NCBI GenBank assembly: GCA_000499405.2
Contig: HG738140.1
Coordinates: 14,599,967 to 14,663,966, forward strand
Length of the DNA stretch: 64,000 bases
DNA from: Onchocerca volvulus
Lineage: Eukaryota > Nematoda > Chromadorea > Rhabditida > Onchocercidae
Direction: 5' to 3'
This document shows positions 24,722-37,457 of the stretch, in pieces. A program made the translations under genes and the position numbers. How positions within the stretch are numbered: position 1 is the stretch's first letter; each line of letters opens with the position of its first letter. A model generated the notes under the pieces. It did no database searches. It had not been told where the DNA came from and was given only the letters and a program-made list of their open reading frames with translations.

Positions 24722-27700
24722 ATGTCATCTGAATGGAGCGGTTGCTTCTATGAAGAGAAATTGCCTTATGGAGTTTCTGAATGTATCAGTATCAGTGATC
24801 TCTTTTATGAGCCATCCAGTTACGATGAACTTTGCTTCTACTGCATTGAAGGTGCTAATTCTTTTGTAATCATTTTATCATTAACAGAAGTTTTATCTCC
24901 GAGAGTCAACTGATAAGAGAGATTAATCAGCTAATAATAAGAAGCAACAAGTTGGTTATTACTAAAATAGATAACAATTAAGAGCTTCTGTCAGCGCCAA
25001 GGATTCTAACATATCATTGCTAAGTGTTCCTTGCATATTTTCATTCTTTTTCATATATCTATTATTTCCCTAACTTTTCTTGTATTGATTTTTACGGATT
25101 GAATTCGAAGAATAAAATTAAAAAATTGAAAAATAAAAAAGTGATTATTTAGATTTTTTTGATCAGTAAGCAATGCTCTTTTTTAAACTAATCTCGTTTA
25201 CGTCTGGCTTCGTTCTCTTCAAACTCTCACTAGACATTGCGGTGAATGATATGGAGCACTCTTCATGCTCCAGATAATTCGAGTTCTTAATTTTATTTTT
25301 TTGCATACCTGCTTTGCTCATATTAATCATTTCGACAGGTTCCAGTGATACAAGGCTTCATCTCATTTTATCTTAAGCATCAATTTAAAACAAATTTTCA
25401 TTTTCACTTCTGAACTTCCTCATTAAAATTCAGAACATGCATTGTTAATTAGTGAAATCTGTGGCGATTGACAAGTGATAAATAAGGAAATGTAGATTTT
25501 TATTTCATTGCAAATACATGCATTTATTATTTTTAGAATGAAATGTAATTCAGCATTAATTTCACCGAAATTTTCAACAAATAAAGATAAATCATATGTG
25601 ATGCTCATCCAGGTGCATGTTGCCCATATCACGAAATTCCACAACCACGAATGCAAGTGCAGCAGAAAGAAGGATGCAATGCAGTATCAATGAATTCTGT
25701 GCTAGATGAAATTTTCAGTTTGCATACCGATTGCTACAATTATGCAAATTACGAAATAAATATTGTTTCAAATTGCGCGCAGAATGCTGCAGTAAATGAT
25801 CAACTAAACCTTGCTGAACAGCAATCACCACAGCAATCAGTTATTATCGATCAAAATATAACTCAGCAGTATGTATCCTGATTTTTTTTTTACTTTATGA
25901 TTTGATATTTGCTTACTTGACAATATCGACGAAAAGAAGTGCTATAAAAAGATACTTTTCTGATGTTGATATCCTTTGACTCAAATGCATATTTTCGATA
26001 TTTGAGGATGAAAAGTATTGAAATTATTTATTAACCTGTGCTCAGGTATATACCAACTTCAAAAATACTCAGTTTAAATTTTTAATGAAATATATAGCAA
26101 AATACAGCAAGTATTCTGTAGTAAATGAATAATTGCCTTCTTTATATGTAAAATACAATTTGTTTAATGTTGCTTATATGGTGAATTTATTACAAGCGAA
26201 GTTCTAATATTTGTATTTGCCTTGCTTCTAGACAGGTTTCTTGATGACTTCCCATCCATGACATCCCCGTACTATTCAGTACTGGTCAATCTCATTTCTC
26301 CATTTAGAAATTCGTTTTATTTGATAATTTATTTAGCAATAAACACTCTTTTTAGCAAACAAACAAATGTAAAATCGAAGACAGTAACAACATGCCATCA
26401 GGATCAATGCCCACCCACAAACACGTCAAACAGCAATGCTGACGTTGCGTCGAAAATAACGTATGAAAATGTTGAGGTAAGCAGTTGAATGCTAATCCAT
26501 TCTTAACTAAATAAGTTCACAAAGAAGTAAATAAACATAGGACACAAGCATAAAATGCATCCAAACTTTGCTCAACGCGTGATAAGTGCACAAATTTCAT
26601 TTCCTTTCATTGATAAACTTCATATAACCTGTTCTACTCAATCAAAAAATGACATAAGCACATTTTCAGGAAGTGTTCATTATTCCAAAACGACTTAACA
26701 CATTACGTAACACGTTAAGAAGCCGACAAAAATATCAACGTTTTCGCAATAAGCAATATCTCTGCGATATATGTGACAGTGCTTTCACATTGAAACACAA
26801 TATACAAACCCATTTGTTGCTTTATCATCCGAATAATGAAACTTACACGAAACGTCGGCGTGGCAGGCGATATCGATGTTTGAAGTGTAATACAGTACGT
26901 GGGTTTGCGATACTTTACGAATATATTTCGAAATTTGATTAATCCTCTTACCATATTGCTCATGAGTGCGTCGTAATAGAGATTGTGAACCGCTCGCAAA
27001 TTAATTTCGCGTAAATAAATATTAGATTTGTACCGATTAAGTTGTAAAACATCGCATATGTTTAGCTTCATCTTAAATTTGCTTGAAATTCATTTTGAAT
27101 TCAAACAAGATTTGTCAAAAATATCATATTTATTCATAATTATTAAAATGTCATAATTTGTCAAAAATATAATAATAATTTTCATAAAAAAGACCTAAAA
27201 AAAAAGGCTAAAAAAAAGCCTTTTTTTTCTATTCAAGATGCATTTAATTTAACTAGCACTTTATATCTTTTCGAATCTATTCCAGAAGATAGAGAGCGCC
27301 AATAAATTTCGACTTCGTAAGTAAGACAAAAATTTCCCAATTTCATTAATTTTTCATGTCAAAAATTTAGTACAATTGAAAATTTCATGAATATTCCAGT
27401 TATTTCGAACTTTTGATGCCGTTCAGAAACATCAAAAACGACAACACGAAGTACGCATGCGACCAAAATGTGAAACTTGCCAGAAAGAATTTCCAACTGC
27501 CTCTCTACTTCGTGAACATGTGGCTATCGTACATTTGTTCGTTTCATTTCTTTACTCATTTGAGAAACTGTCCTCACAAATATCGCCTAGCTATTCTTGA
27601 AAATATAATTCAGATAGAAAAACTAATTCTTAACAGAATGGTCGTTCAATGGGAAACAGAAAATAGCGCGATTTTACCTACAAAAACTTAACTTCATGAC

Positions 27701-28487
27701 ATTAATCAAATTATGTATTTAGAAATTTGCGTCCATTTAAATGTACCAAATGTTCGGCGGTCTTTGGTCGACAAGGATGTTTACGTCGACACGATATGAT
27801 GCGACATTTAAACTACGTTTACGTTTGCCCTTACAAACAATGCACTCATGCTGGCTTCAAGTGTTCCAAAGTAATGAAAGCCAAATTTTTGTTTGATCTT
27901 CCATGTATATCATTTACTTAAATATCGAATATTACTGAAATGTGTATCGAAGAAGGCAGTCCATGCTTCCAGCGAATTCATAATATATTATACAAATACA
28001 CTTCAATCCAGAGTTTTCCTACGTTTTCTCTTTCTAGGTTAATTATATATATATTACAGGCTTTGACAGCGCATATTCGCTCCGTTCATACACACGTTCG
28101 ACCGTATGGTTTTTCGCTTATTCTTTTTTTAAAAAAATTTTAAATTTAGCGATTTCTCGAGTTAAATCCTCGTCATTGATTAAGAAATTTCTGTCATGAA
28201 ATGAGCAGTCTTAACTTTTCTCCATTATCGATCTATAACCTTAACAACTTTCACATTAGTTCATATCTATGACTGTTAATATCTTGCATGCATGATTGAT
28301 TATCACTTTCAGGTACAAATGTGAGCAATGCGGGAAGCGTTTTGTACGCCGGAATGATTTGCGAGTTCATTCGGATATCCATAACACAGCGTGCAAATAT
28401 ATCTGTCCAACTTGCAAACAAATGTTTCGACGCAGAATCCATTTTCAAAAACATATCAAAAAATTCCATCCAAAAGTTGAATTATAA
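24722..28487 (+). CDS. C2H2 zinc-finger protein (seven fingers)
   Basis: Probable DNA-binding transcription factor. Exons: 24722-24851, 25613-25868, 26356-26476, 26670-26894, 27400-27536, 27723-27870, 28060-28103, 28313-28487; phases agree throughout (about 411 aa). The first ~165 residues are acidic, aromatic and Gln-rich (EQQSPQQS, ITQQ) with no recognised domain. The C-terminal part carries seven fingers beginning CDIC, CLKC, CETC, CTKC, CPYKQC, CEQC and CPTC, several with 4-residue His-His spacing. A basic stretch (KRRRGRRYR) between fingers 1 and 2 could be a nuclear localisation signal. One finger is split by the 26894/27400 intron and another by 27870/28060, which is why no continuous frame shows the array. 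The gene directly follows the BTB-zinc-finger gene in the same orientation. No BTB domain was found, and orthology is unassigned. Confidence 0.85.
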
Positions 28488-31400
28488 CTTTCTGCAGTCA
28501 CCACTAATTTTTAAAATTCATTTCAACTATGCAAAGCTAACTTTTACTCTTCCGCTGTGATGTCTTTTCAATTTCAGGGATAAAGTTTCAGTTTCGAAAT
28601 GACTTCTGGTTTCAAGTGTTTGTTTCTTCACACATACTAATCTTGCCCTTTTTATTTAACATTATATATGGATAAGTTTAATGACAACCGATTAACCGAT
28701 CGTATAATTCATTCACTGATCAAACTATCAGTTAGTTGAAATTATCTGATCTAACTGATTAATGAGTGAGAAATATTCAAATCAGTTTGTATACCATGCA
28801 TCTAAATCCTTTCCTAACATTCATTCAGGTATTTTTCGAGGGATAAAATCTGTTCTTGAAATAATTTGGAGAGAATTTTTCTAATTTCTATAGAGTATTC
28901 ATGATAGAATATCGAATGGATAATGCATGACGTCGCAGTAAAAAAATGAAGCAAACAGAAATGCGATTTTATCAAAGAGTTTTTTCATTCTGTCGCCATT
29001 CTTCTTAGTCATGACAGTGATAAGGATTCTGGTTTTTATCATATTGTTATCGAATATTTCGCGGTATCTCAGACTTGGGAATTAAACCTTTATTACAGAA
29101 ATTTAGATAACACGACAACGTACGAATAATTACAAATCAATTATGTCAGTAAAACAATTTAAATGACAACTTATTAATATGAGAAAAAGGGAATAAAGAT
29201 ATTACTAAGAAGAAACTTGAAATATACCACAGCGGATCCAACCGCATTTTTCGTTAGCTTTCCTTTAAAATGATGCACAAAGCAGCATTTCCGTAACGTG
29301 AGAAAGCTTTTCTTTGTTAGCACATGAGAGAGCGCTTTTATGGTATGATTTACAACAGCATAAAATGAAGGTTAAAGCAAAGCCATAAAACAAGCTTAAA
29401 CTACTTAACAAGGCCATAAAACAAAGTCATTTGATTTGAAACAAAGAAATAAATTTCATACAACTATGAAGGGTTACAATACAATTTATTTCCTTTAAAA
29501 CAAAGAAATCACATTCTCTGATCATCCTCGTTCATTTCAGAGACACATTCCAAAAGTTGTATTATTTATTCTCACTTCTCTTTGACAATTTGATTTTTTT
29601 TCATCATTATATTTTCTTTTTTGTTTAACATACAACTGATCAAATTGTTTAAAAAAGAAAATTCGCAGTGAAGTTTGAAAATGATGAAATAAAGCTTTTG
29701 TTGTAACCTATCTTTCTAAGATCGTTTATTTTTCAGCAATTCAAAAATATAGATTTGAGTATTCCTGATTTCTTCTTTTCCGCATTTGAATTTAGTGTAA
29801 TCGCTTCCAGTTCTTGTTCTTTTAAATCATTTAAAGGAATATATCATAAAATGATGCATTTTAGTAGGAACTGTCGGAAAATACCGAAAGATGGTTTAAT
29901 TTCCCAAGTTCGAGGTCAAGAAGCTACGATAATTTTAAATGAATTACCAAAGTGATAAACATGTTTACACCAAAAGAGGAGAACATGTTTATTAACAAAG
30001 GACAAACATGTTTCCCGCCAAAACGATAGACATATTGAATGCCAAAAGGCAACGAGTAATAGATGAAGAAAGGAGCCCCGCAAAGATATTTAAGGATCGG
30101 ATTTTGGAGAAGAATCATTCTTGGACACTTCGTTGGCTACAAATTCAGTTTTCGAGAGTAATAGTTTTTCTGCTACTTTCTGCATCAAATCGACCATTCG
30201 ATAATTCACAACGATCTCATTTAACACTTCAACATCAATGAATCGACAATCCCGATTGACACGAGCAAAATTCAGCAGAAGACTCTTGTTAAAATTCTTT
30301 ATATTCCTCGGGTATTGTTCATCGTTATTGATCACTATTGCAAGGTGCGATATTATTTATAATATCGTATAAATCAAATAAAGGCTATCGTTGACCGGTG
30401 GAATCATCACATCAAGAACTCCAGTCCAAATTACAATTCAATCAGAAAAATTCCCCAATAGGTACTTTAGATTTTTAGATATATGAATTACAGTCATTTA
30501 TATCATTAACACATGTATTATAATGCATCATTTTTGAAACAAAAAAAAAATTGCTGAAGACAAATAAGACCATCCTCCGAACTTTTTTGTGGAATTCCTC
30601 GCTCTTGTCATATGCTTAATATTCCTAAATAACTCAACTCTAATCAACATTCCTATAATCTCTGATCCAAAGAACAGATATTACTACTCGATTTTGCGAG
30701 AACTTAATTCATATCGCTTATAATCTCTTTCCAGTCCCTCTTCATCTCATCTTTCATAACCCTTCTTCGTCTTTAGGACAGTGAGATTTATGTAAATAAA
30801 ATTATTTGAAGAATATTATCATCGAGAATTGCATTATCTCATAACTGCGATTGCTCTTGTAACAAGATCGCCATAAATCAAAATTGCTGCGTAATGCAGA
30901 GATTGCGACGAAAGAAGGCTGCAGTTTGGAAAATATTGTAGGAACGAAAGCAAAATAATGTATCAATCAAATTATTTAATTCAAGCATGGAAATGACCTT
31001 ATTATAGGATATCACTGATCCAAATTAGTGTGTTATTCTTTACACAGATTCACTCTTCGTATAGATTATTTGATTAAGAAGGCGGTTTTTCCGAAACATA
31101 ATGTGAAAATATTGTTTGAAAATAACAAAGTTGGAAGGAAACTCCATTATCTTATTTTCTCCATAGCTCATCAAGTATTATCAAAATATGAATTTTTTTT
31201 TATCTTACTGAATTGATCGATTCATCAATAAATTGATAACTCGATCACAAATGGATTTCAGCTATAAATGAGTTAAGTAAATTGATAAATTTTGATTATC
31301 GATGATTACGGCCACTTTATAGAACACACTGGTTATTGGAATTCAAGCAATCAGTTCATGCTTCATCAATTCTCTTCATTTCCAACTTTGAGCTTATGCA

Positions 31401-32818
31401 TATAAAATAAGTCCACATGAACATAGAACTGAATCTTTTCAACCGAAAAAATTTTTTTTCAGATTTTTTTTGTTCATTTTGAATACTCACTAGCATATCA
31501 GCGATCTTCTTAACTTATCAGTTTTCTTCTATTCCGATCACATGAAAGTCGATATTCTCTTTTCATGCATAGAAACGAAACAATCGAAATGCACAGAAGC
31601 GTATTTCGAATTAAGACACTTCCTACAAAATGAAATAGTGATTTTTGAAATTAAATATGTTGCAGTCGTATTCTTTTGCCTAGACATATCAAGTTTACAG
31701 ATTTAGATCAACCATAATTTTGTAATGCTTATTGAATGATTCAGAAAACACAATTACATTGATGTAAGTAACCGTGATTGTGATAATCTATTGATAGTGG
31801 CACTGATCGAAGCATGATAAAAGGAACATTTTTGATTTGTTGTGATAGTTCCACAATGTTTACTTTGTTGAGATGTTATGTAAAAATTATTATGAAAATT
31901 AAAATTATTAAGTCGTTTGTGTTTTTGTTTGTATATTTAAGAATAGAAAAGACTATTATGCCGGATGAATTACTTTCAAGTTGGACAATATAAAACTATC
32001 TTCGATTATTTAGGCTTCCTGAATTTAGTCCTTTTCCTGAAACCTTCTCCTTCCTCCCTTCCTCCTTTCTTTCAAATTCGAATTAAATTTCGATCCATTT
32101 AATGGTTATCATTGTTGCTTTCTGAAATCGCTTATTATTGACAATGAACAGAAGTGTGATAATAGGCATAAACAGAGAATTCACCTGCTCTTCTTTCAAG
32201 TTGAAAATCCCAAAAAAAATTTTCGCTTCAAATACATTTAATTATTTACGCATAGAAGAGCTGTTATTGTTTACTTGAGAAATGCAAATGATAAATGATT
32301 GCACATATATTTTGCATTCAAGATGAATATCAAAACATGTTTTAGCATTGAAATAAATTACTTTTCTTTACAGTGCTATGTAAGGATAATTTTTCTTCAT
32401 AGATGCACCTTTTCTTGAGTATTTTGCTGTGAAAAAAGATTATCTTATGCATTATTGTAGGCAAATAAAGATTGTTTCAGTTAACTGACATAAAATTTTT
32501 AAAAAGTCTGTTAAAATCGTTAACTTTTGAATGTTGTTTTCGTTGAACTGAAACTGATATTTATCAATTAACTTTGATGTTTAAATTTTGGCGAAAATTC
32601 GGAAAATAAATAAGCTTGGAGAAATGAATTACTCTCACATTTAAACATTAATATTGATTTTTTATCAAAATATCCGAAGGAATATAAATTTCAAAAATTC
32701 TCATCACATAATTGTATAGCAAAATATCAAAAAAGGTATAAAAAATATCAACAAAGGCATCGCATGTAAATCTGGCACAAATACAATAGTCAACTAGATT
32801 ATCTACGGTGATGACAAT
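28488..32818. other. 4.3-kb region without a supported gene
   Basis: It lies between the + strand seven-finger gene and the 3' end of the - strand LRR-Ig gene. Open frames at 29755-29955, 30008-30241 (+) and 30090-30335 (-) overlap one another and lack splice or homology support. A degenerate 24-bp minisatellite lies near 29954-30050, and repeats of a GCCATAAAACAA motif occur near 29380-29420. A short exon could have been missed. Confidence 0.55.
29954..30050. repeat. Degenerate ~24-bp minisatellite
   Basis: Four imperfect units of 22-25 bp share the core AAACATGTTT, followed by CCAAAAG or ACAAAGG. Read on the minus strand, the array gives 8-residue repeats (FGxxxxxx), so the unit length is close to a codon multiple. 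No gene was identified around it. Confidence 0.65.
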
Positions 32819-35095
32819 TCATAATTCTGAGTTATATATAAATTTTGGTCTAGTCAAAATTTGGACCGCTAAAGAGCTAGAGTTGTAAAATGTTGGATTC
32901 CTTTCCTGGTTCATCGTCGTTCTCATCATTTTAACTTCCCGATCTATTCGTTTAAACTTGCAATTTATGTTATAGGCACAAAGAAGGAAACAAAAAGAAA
33001 CAATAAAAAACTTTAGGTATATGAAATTGCCTTCGCTATTGTCTTCTCGACTGTCGAAATAATCGCAAACCAATTCTGTTGTGCCATCCAACAGACAGAA
33101 TTCGATAGTTTCTTTGTCCAGCGATATCTCGCGAAAGAACTGAACTGTTATTCTTTTCTCGTTCACTTCTGCATCTCGTACGAATTCTGTCGAATTGCAG
33201 CGAAATCGAACGCGAAGTTTCGACGTAACAAAAGGAAGCTTCCCAAGCCAACTTATCACTGCCATTGTTGAGTTGATAGAAAGCATTTGCAGTTTAAGTT
33301 GAGGAATAACATTCACAAAAATTTTCGCTTCGACCAAACCTGCTTCAGAATATGCTAAGCAACGATAGTTACCTGATTGATTCTGATTGATTTTTTGAAG
33401 AATTAGGAAACGTTCATTCGAAATTTCAGCATCCGTTGGATCTCGCCATTGAATGGCTGGTTTTGGATTACCAATCGCATCACAAGTCAAAAATAATCTC
33501 TGCCTTTCCAAAACAGTAATAGCAACGGGCAAATTAATTATCCTGGGTGGACATTTTTTCAGAATTTCAAAAGTATGCAAATTCTGGTATCTTTTATTAT
33601 CATTGATACATCTTATTTCTTTTTTATCCATCACAATATGTCTCAAGTGTTGAATCCATGTTAGATTGCAATTACAAAGTAGTGGATTTCCGTAGAAGCT
33701 CAAATGTTGGAGAGATGGCAGCGACTTCAGGTTGAAGTCATGTAATTCTGAGAGATTGCAGTTATGAAGATGAATTAACGAGAGCGATGGTAGTAGCTGG
33801 AATGCACCAGAAGAAATGTGCTTTAATTCTGGATTATCATTCAGATGAAGTTTCAGCAGTTTGGGAAGATTGCAGAACGAGTTTTCTTCTATCTTCGTTA
33901 TTTTCGCATCTGTAATGATAATCTTTAAAAGTGAATGCAAATACATTATCAGCAAACAACTTGATCAAATGTGATATAAATATCATGACAAAAAATTGAA
34001 CACATCGATAGATTTGTCGCAAAAAAATGCATCAAAATTCGCAATTAAGATGTGTAATTAAGGCAATTAAGCGGTGCAGTCTCATTGGAAGTTTAAATAA
34101 ACCGAGATGACTGATGGATAGACCTTTAATGAATATCTATCTTCACTGAGAATCACATTTTGCATCTCAAGTTCAGTATGTCCGGTTTTGTTCATCTATT
34201 CTTTAATTGAACTGCATTTCATTGGATTAAAGAATCTCGTAAAATTTTAATCAATAAACTTACTAGATAAATCGATTTCCTGAATAGCGAGAAAATTAGT
34301 GAAATCACCACTTCTAATCGTCGCAATAAGCGTCGAACTGAGGTTTAGCTTGACCAATGTTGTTGCTACCTCGCGCAGAATCTGCCGTGGTACTTCTAAA
34401 AGAGGATTCCGAGCCAAATTCAAATTTTCTAATTTGCAATATTTTATCAGTGATCTTGGTTGCATGTTGGATATTCTGTTGTTAGCAAGTGAAAGTGTTT
34501 TAAGACTTGAAAAGTTCAATGGCTCCGGAAGAATATTTTCGATCAAATTATCATCCAAATAGAGCTCTCTCAAATGAAGAATATGTAGTGATGATGGCAA
34601 AGTTTTTAGCTTGTTCCCGCCAAGATACATTCCGCGAAGAGAAGTTAAATTTTTGAAAGCAATTTCGGAAATTTCAGAAATCTGATTGTTAGAAAAATTT
34701 AGTTCTTCCAGATAATTCAAAGACGATATTGCCTCATCCGGAATACTACGTATCCGATTGTACTCCAAATTCAACCGTTTTAGATGATAAAAATCATCGA
34801 AATTCGGGATATCTTTCAGTTTATTATATGAAATGTCTAATTCTAAGATTTCCGATAGTCTAAATTGTTGGTTATTCGAGACAGATCTAACAGAATCATA
34901 AAATTGTGAATCATTTCGGATCATTTCTAATGGAAGAAATCGTTTCAACATGGAATGCGAACAATTCATTACTGTATGCAAACTTTCCAGCGAATAACAC
35001 TGACATGGTTCGGGACAGGGAATGATGTTCCTCTTGTAGGATGAACAAAGTACTACTGATAGGTAAAGTAAAGCAGGAAGACCGGGAAATCTCAT
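32819..35095 (-). CDS. Leucine-rich-repeat and immunoglobulin-domain type I membrane protein
   Basis: Cell-surface receptor or adhesion protein of the LRR-Ig class (as in nematode IGLR and fly Kekkon-type proteins). There are two exons, 35095-34264 and 33909-32819, joined in phase, giving about 640 aa. Order: N-terminal signal peptide (PALLYLSVVLCSS), LRR N-cap with CPEPCQC, many LRRs (for example LNLEYNRIRSIP and LSLANNRIS), LRR C-cap (NPLLCNCNLTW ... CPP), one Ig domain (LFLTCDAIGNPKPAIQW ... GNYRCLAYSEAG), a region of about 90 aa that may be a degenerate FnIII domain, one transmembrane helix (FFIVSFCFLLCAY) and a short basic cytoplasmic tail. No kinase or other signalling domain follows. 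The single intron contrasts with the intron-dense neighbours. The start is the ATG preceding the signal peptide. The class is certain; orthology and ligand are unknown. Confidence 0.9.
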
Positions 35096-37457
35096 TGTTT
35101 TCCTCGGCTAATTACTTCTGAGAATTTGATTAATCGAAGAGTATGATGATTGAGAATCAAGAAAATAGAGTGGTAGGTGTGATATGTGAAGTAGATGTGA
35201 GTGCAAAACAAAAAGGTCAGAAGAAATAACGCGAGAAACTAAAGGTCAACATAGTTTTTCTTTGACCCTTCTCTGTTGATATGATTTGTTTATAACCCTT
35301 TTCCTCCTTTTCCGTTCTTTTCTTGCTTCTAATCTTTCTCGTTGACCTTTAACCCCTCGCTGTATATATGTTTTGCTGTTAGTCTCCAAAGGAACTTTTT
35401 TTCAGGTCCTAGTGCATCAAGCTTTTTTTTTTTTTTTATTTGTTTTCAGATTAAATATTGGACTTTTTGAGCAAATTTTTTCAGTGTTTTCAACTTCTCA
35501 AAATTTTTTCAAATTTTCAAATTCTAATTGAATTTTCAATAAAATTTTTCTAGCTTTTGAATTCTTCGCTTTATTGCTTATCAAATCCGAAGTCTGAACT
35601 CAAGATTCATCATTTGTAATTTTTGGTCTATGAATTTATTATAAATTTAATCTGTAAAAAATAACTAGTACTTAATTTACATCAATTTCATGGAGCCTTT
35701 AAATTTAAAGGAAATTTTTTCTTCTAATTTAGAACGAACATTTTTTAGAAGATTTCACGCATTTCGCGTGAAAAAATTGACAAATTTCAATCATTTTTTT
35801 CTCCAAATCAATCGTCTTAGCCCTTCGATTGTTTTGAGATAAAAAATAATTTTTCAACATTATTTCATATCAATTTCCGAAATCTTCAATTTTAAAAATC
35901 CTTTTACCAATTTTCGAACACGCGCCTTTTTCAGGACACTTTCAAACTTCATATCGGCTCCTGATGATGTTGCGATATTCTGCGACAGGCTGTCTGGATA
36001 CGGTAGCGCATTTAGGATCAAGCAGTCCCTAGGAAGCTGTCAGTTAGTTTCGTTTGATTGCAGGGCGGTCATTGTTCGTTGCGTCGTGTTGGTGAAGTAG
36101 GAAGTTTGGCATCTTTAATTATTTTAGTATTAGTAGTACCACAAGTAAGGACGTGACCTGAAATCAACGTAACTCTGAAATCGATGCAAACAGAGCAACA
36201 ATCATCTGAGACTGCGTGTTCTTTTTAAAAATTGACTTATTACTTCGAACAACGTACCACCTGGAATATCTACTTTACCTGTAATTGCATCAATTATACG
36301 CACTCACTCACTTACGTACGCACAATTCTGCATTGCGTGTTTATCTTATCATGTAAGTAATTCTCGTTGTTTTATTTATTTCCTTCGCTTTTTGTTATTG
36401 CATCGTTATTGGAAGAATGTAAAGAAAAGAATTTGAAATAGGATAATAAGATGTGATTTTTAGTGTTGTTCATATTATTTGAATTTTTTGAACACAACCG
36501 GATACGTATAGCCCTTCAATTAAAGTGTTAATGAGCATGATATTTATTTGGTACCTTGCTAAAACCTTGTTACTAAGCTTGCAAAAGTGGAGTAATAAGA
36601 AGAAGGCACATGATTGACATGAATCAGATACATCGGATACACGAGGACTCGATTTATTTACTAATGTGCCCGTTAAGGTTAGCAGGAATCAGATCATGTT
36701 CGATTCGACGAATAGTAGTTGAACTTAATCTACTAGATAGATGAAATTGTTATTGCGCTAAAATTGAACTCGAAGAAATGCATCTTTCAATCGCTAGACA
36801 TGTTTTCTATCCCGTTGCCTTCTGCATTTTTGATATCACAAATTAAAAATTAGCAGAATTTATGGATTTATTTCTAATTTATGAATTTTAATCCAATGTA
36901 CTTAACGAAGAATAAGCATGTTACATGATGGATAATGGTGTATTATCTCATAATACATTGTAGATAAACTCATAGCGATTGGTAGAGCATTTGACAAGGA
37001 TGAAATTATAAAGATGAAACTTGCTGCTTAATTTGGCTTAATTATTTATCGATTGTACAAGTTAATTTAATAATTAGAATGTACGACACTAACTAGTTGA
37101 CTGAATATTTGTAACTTTAATGAGATAGTGAAGACAGAAGTTTGAATGATTCTTCACTCTTTCATTTGCAACTCATCTCCGTCTTCAGAAATTTTTTAAT
37201 ATTTTGAGCATCTTGTCGACTTCATTTATTTCATCATGATAAGCTTTATCGTTTTGATATCCAATACATTTGTATGCCTTTATAATATATATTTGAAAGA
37301 GTGTCGGATTCATATTTTTCGGTTGATTGACAAAAGATATTCTTTCCTTTCCATCCGGAAATTCGCAACATGCATTATAATTTATTGTTTTTATGTTGAT
37401 ACATAATATTAAAGTTTCGATTAGAACTATTTTGCAGTGCGCCATCTTGCATAGGCC
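35096..37457. promoter_or_regulatory. Divergent intergenic region with GC-richer island and probable eIF5A 5'UTR exon
   Basis: It separates the start of the - strand LRR-Ig gene from eIF5A on +. About 35930-36352 is visibly richer in G and C than its surroundings and ends at a strong donor (gtaagtaa from 36353). With the acceptor tttgcag ending 37437, this would make a 5'UTR intron leading to a short leader before the eIF5A ATG. Alternatively that acceptor receives a spliced leader. Between them lies only AT-rich sequence. Confidence 0.45.

Noticed and set aside
26715..27071. 118-codon minus-strand open frame
   Set aside because: Shadow of the zinc-finger exon at 26670-26894.
30090..30335. 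81-codon minus-strand open frame
   Set aside because: It looks mildly protein-like, but has no convincing start context or splice partner and overlaps open frames on the other strand.
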